Source: Plazaster borealis (lineage: Eukaryota; Echinodermata; Asteroidea; Forcipulatida; Labidiasteridae). Taken from it: DNA of 64,000 nt. Below the pieces are notes generated by a model. That model searched no databases. It was not told the DNA's origin and saw only the letters and a list, made by a program, of their open reading frames with translations. Position numbers and translations under genes: made by a program. Below are positions 61,081-64,000 of the stretch, piece by piece; within the stretch, counting starts at the first letter, position 1; the number at the start of each line of letters is the position of its first letter. The stretch lies in contig CM037474.1 of NCBI GenBank assembly GCA_021014325.1, forward strand, positions 22,004,488 to 22,068,487, written 5' to 3'.

Positions 61081-61467
61081 TAAAAGGCAGTGGACACTAT
61101 TGGTAATTACTCAAAATAATTATTAGCACAAAACCTTACTTGGTATCAAGTAATGGGGAGAGGTTGGTAGTATAAAACATTGTGAGAAACGGCTCCCTCT
61201 GAAGTGGAGTAGTTTTCGAGAAAGAAGTAATTTTCCACGAATTTGATTTCGAGACCTCAAGTTTAGAACTTCAGGTCTCGAAATCAAGCATCTGAAAGCA
61301 CACAACTTCGTGTGACAAAGGTGTTTTTTCTTTCATAAGTTATCTCGCAACTCCAACGACCGATCGAGCTCAAATTTTCACAGGTTTGTTATTTTATGCA
61401 TATGTTGAGATACACCAAGTGAGAAGACTGGTCTTTGACAATTACCAATAGTGTACACTGCCTTTAA
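61081..61467. mobile_element. TTAA MITE inserted in the LINE coding region
   Basis: Ends AGGCAGTGGACACTATTGG and CCAATAGTGTACACTGCCT. The right TTAA is at 61464-61467; the left has become TAAA. The interior includes an inverted pair AATTTGATTTCGAGACCTCA / AGGTCTCGAAATCA. Confidence 0.85.
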
Positions 61468-61621
61468 GACTCATATTTTCAAACAGTATTTTTGTAACAT
61501 TGCAACTTATTGAAAGGTTTGTATCTAGTATTCATTTTCTACAACTATTTTTAACTATAGTTCATGTTTTTAGCTTACTGTGTATTTGGCTGGTCAATAC
61601 GTATTTTTTTTGTAAAATTGT

Positions 61622-61995
61622 TTGAAGGCATCGTACACGTTTGGTAATTGTCAAAGACCAGTGTTCACATTTGGTGTATCCCAACATAATGCATAAAATA
61701 ACAAGCCTGAGAAAATTTGGGCTCAATTGGTCATCGAAGTTGCAAGAAAATTATGAAAGAAAAAACACCCTGTTGTACAAATTTGTGTGCTGTCAGATAG
61801 GAATAAAAACTTCTTGCAAGAAGTTTTTATTATTTTAGTGAGAAATTACCTCTTTCTCAAATACTACGTTACTTCAGAGGGAGTCGTTTCCTACAATGTT
61901 TTATACTATCAACAGCTCTCTGTTGCTCGTTACCAAGTCAGTTTTTATGCTAATATATATTTTGAGTAATTACCAAACGTGTACGATGCCTTTAA
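61622..61995. mobile_element. TTAA MITE inserted in the LINE 3' UTR
   Basis: Ends AGGCATCGTACACGTTTGG and CCAAACGTGTACGATGCCT. The left site is TTGA (mutated) and the right TTAA (61992-61995). The interior has AACTTCTTGCAAGAAGTTTT. Confidence 0.85.
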
Positions 61996-62094
61996 TTATT
62001 TTAATTTCATTTATGTTGTTTAATACATTTCTGCTTGTATTCAGCGCCTTGAGGCGGAACCGATCTGCAACTGTTTGCGCTTTATAAATCTCTC

Positions 62095-62160
62095 TTTATT
62101 ATTATTATTTATTTATTTGTTTATTTATTTATTTATTTATTTATTTATTTTTTAATGTAT
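62095..62160. repeat. (ATTT)n microsatellite at the LINE tail
   Basis: ATT and ATTT units run from 62097 to about 62150, consistent with a LINE 3' tail that has expanded. Confidence 0.85.
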
Positions 62161-62917
62161 GATTATTATTATTTTATTTATTTTAAAATTAATTTATTGA
62201 CCAAACAAACGGCGGACGAGCCGCCAATCACAGGAATACACAAATATTCATATAGCTTATATATTTATTAGAATTAACAATTTGTTAGAATTAACAATTA
62301 AAATAAAAACATTGGCTATGAATAACTTTTTCTGATAATCTTTTAATAAAAATACACAATTTTATGTCAACATTCCCTTGAAAAAGTAACAACAGAAAAG
62401 CACAATTGAAGGGTAGCACCCAGTGTGTCGCCGTACATAGGCCTACTCCAAGGGCGGGGAAACCGTTAACCAAGGTGGTCACGAGTCAGAGTTGTTGGAC
62501 GCATCCCGCAAAATTATTTCGTCTGAATACCCTCGTTGATTAGAACTCAATAAAAGTTTGTCGAAGAATTTGAATCTTCAAAACTCACCTCAAGCTGAAG
62601 GCGAGTTTTGCAGATTCAGATATCGGTGGGAGTGTCCGTTTGTGAATGGAGTTCAATTTTGTTTTTAAGATCGATCACTGATGTCTTTTAAATAAAATTT
62701 CATTTTGCTGCTTACACATTATTGTTTTTAACAACTTGTTCGCTTTATTTTGTTTCAAGAAATGTTTTTTAATTAACTTGTACTATAATTTTATATTTGT
62801 TGACGATAATATCAATAAAGTAATTAGATTTTTCTGTAGGAAAACAATTTTATTACAGATTTATATACATCAATTTAAACATGACTGTGATGGGGCGCCA
62901 GGAATGAATGATGAACA
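62161..62917. other. No gene recognised
   Basis: AT-rich. A short inverted pair, TTCAAAACTCACCTCAAGC / AAGGCGAGTTTTGCAGA, is at 62576-62612. Frames are short and without domain. Confidence 0.4.
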
Positions 62918-63157
62918 GGGCCCAATTTCATAGAGCTGCTAAGCACAAAAATTTGCTTAGCATGAAATCTTCCTTGATAAAAACAGGATTACCAACCAAA
63001 TTTCCATGTGTTGCATATTACTTGTTACTGGTATTCAGCTGTTGTTTGCTTGCCCTGAAAATTACATGGAAATTTGGTTGGTAATCCTGTTTTTATTAAG
63101 GAAAAAATTTCATGCTAAGCACATTTTTGTGCTTAGTAGCTCTATGAAATTGGGCCC
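62918..63157. mobile_element. 'GGGCCCAATTTCATAGAGC' palindromic element, near-perfect arms
   Basis: Arms of roughly 100 bp: GGGCCCAATTTCATAGAGCT, AAGCACAAAAATTTGCTTAG, AAAAACAGGATTACCAACC are all matched inverted to GGGCCC at 63152-63157. The loop is about 45 bp. Confidence 0.88.
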
Positions 63158-63164
63158 TGTATGT

Positions 63165-63480
63165 AAATGTAGGTAACTGTATCGAAAAAGAGTCGGGGCA
63201 ACTGTGTTGGGGGCGACTTTGCTAGGGACGACTTTGCTATAGGGCGACTTTGCTATAGGGGCCACTTTGCAGGGGGTGACTTTGTAATGGCGAGATGACT
63301 GGCATCCACAGATTGAACTATCAAGACACGGTTTATACCAGAACCAGGCGTGTGTAGGGAAATGATGACTATTCTCCGTCTGGATATAGGTAAAGTTAAA
63401 AAAGGGGGAATTTGAACTTAGAAGACACCCCCCCCCCCCCAAAAAAAAAAACAACAACAACAACAACAACAAAAAACAAT
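63165..63480. repeat. GGGGCGACTTTGCTA minisatellite and homopolymer runs
   Basis: GGCGACTTTGCTATAGG-type units of about 17 bp repeat from 63210 to 63290. C- and A-runs and (CAA)n occupy 63427-63475 and create spurious frames. Confidence 0.75.
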
Positions 63481-63727
63481 CAAACAAACAAAACAATAAA
63501 ACATCATTACGTACTTTCGATTGCCGCTAGCGAAAAAAAGGAACATTTTTGAGAAAAGTACACAAAATTCTTGGCAATTAATTAACCGTTTTGAGTCGTT
63601 GTTTTTACCGAACGCGGACCACTCATAATTTGCTGAAAATGTTCCCAAGTTGGTTGGATCATGGAGGTAAAAACAAAATGGTCAAACTTGATGTGGTGTG
63701 GAGTGCTCTCCGTTTCTACATATCCAG

Positions 63728-63840
63728 GGCTTGGGGTTTCACAAAGAGTTAAGATTTCTCAAGTGCAAATAAATATCTGTGTGGCAAGCAAAATGTGATG
63801 CCACAATACAACTATTTATTGCTATAATTATGCACTTTTT
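63728..63840. repeat. 'TTTCACAAAGAG' element fragment
   Basis: GGGGTTTCACAAAGAGTTAAGA, AAGCAAAATGTGATGCCACA and CACAATACAACTATT match the left half of 25089-25238. The right end is missing. Confidence 0.6.
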
Positions 63841-63881
63841 TTATATACTTTTTTTTAATGCAAGTTTGCCCAAAACAAGGC

Positions 63882-64000
63882 TAAAAGCCACTCTTAAAGA
63901 TGAAAATAACTCACGGGAGCTGAAGGTAGGAATTGATTTTCCTCTTTAAACAGTCTACGGAGGGAAACATGCACCAGGCAAGGAGTTCCAAAGAGATGCA
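63882..64000 (-). mobile_element. LINE 3' fragment, cut by the window end
   Basis: CTAAAAGCCACTCTTAAAGA, GAGCTGAAGGTAGGAATTGA and GGCAAGGAGTTCCAAAGAGA match 38050-38205 closely. On - it encodes the same SLWNSLPGACFPP end. Confidence 0.7.

Larger units (their letters stand above)
60800..62115 (+). mobile_element. LINE 3' part interrupted by two MITEs
   Basis: The frame holds LQSLHWIPVSHRIIFKTL, FGLAPSSPRARSS and APSIWNSLPPII, then is cut at SRL by the MITE at 61081-61467. It resumes as KTHIFKQYFCN, and the 3' UTR is cut again by the MITE at 61622-61995. The tail TGCGCTTTATAAATCTCTC is followed by an ATT/ATTT microsatellite. CR1/L2-like by motif. Confidence 0.82.

Overview
The window is nuclear DNA of an invertebrate animal: AT-rich, intron-dense and crowded with small inverted-repeat transposons, tRNA-derived SINEs and LINE tails. 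Repeat families such as the TTAA-flanked 'GGCACTGGACACGTTTGG' elements and the 'GGGCCCAATTTCATAGAGC' palindromes, together with an animal brambleberry gene, suggest an echinoderm, probably a sea star. That assignment is an inference from recollection, not a database result. Most open reading frames longer than 60 codons are chance frames inside repeats.

Genes. (1) ARPC4, + strand: coding exons 2-6 lie at 17180-21429 and encode residues 2-168 of the 168-residue Arp2/3 subunit. The first exon should contain only the ATG; a candidate is 11661-11663. (2) A brambleberry (KAR5/GEX1-family nuclear-fusion protein) gene, - strand: nine coding exons between 44095 and 31402 with compatible splice phases, about 568-575 residues, with a signal peptide, three membrane segments, an AT-hook-like tail and a clear stop. 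(3) Two tandemly duplicated C2H2 zinc-finger loci, + strand. Copy 1 (46.7-53.2 kb) has a short candidate non-coding first exon, an intact acceptor and a 10-finger ORF. Copy 2 (54.76-60.1 kb) has about 29 fingers, but a 4-bp duplication shifts the frame, the equivalent acceptor AG is mutated and the array has no in-frame ATG.

Layout. 0-11 kb: simple repeats, MITEs, a 5'-truncated LINE (6.5-7.5 kb) and SINEs. 11.4-12.5 kb: promoter-like sequence. 17-21.4 kb: ARPC4. 21.4-31 kb: repeats, including an interstitial telomere-like array inside an inverted repeat and a fold-back pair of tRNA-like sequences. 31.4-44.1 kb: brambleberry, with introns full of transposons. 44.3-46.7 kb: repeats, including a 1.2-kb element with long terminal repeats built of minisatellite units. 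46.7-60.1 kb: the zinc-finger duplication. 60.1-64 kb: a LINE tail split by two MITEs, plus further palindromic repeats.

The genes are unrelated in function. Their proximity shows no common pathway. The repeats give the most information about history: several insertions have clear target duplications (TTAA or TTA), and one is dated relative to the zinc-finger duplication by an empty site in the sister copy.
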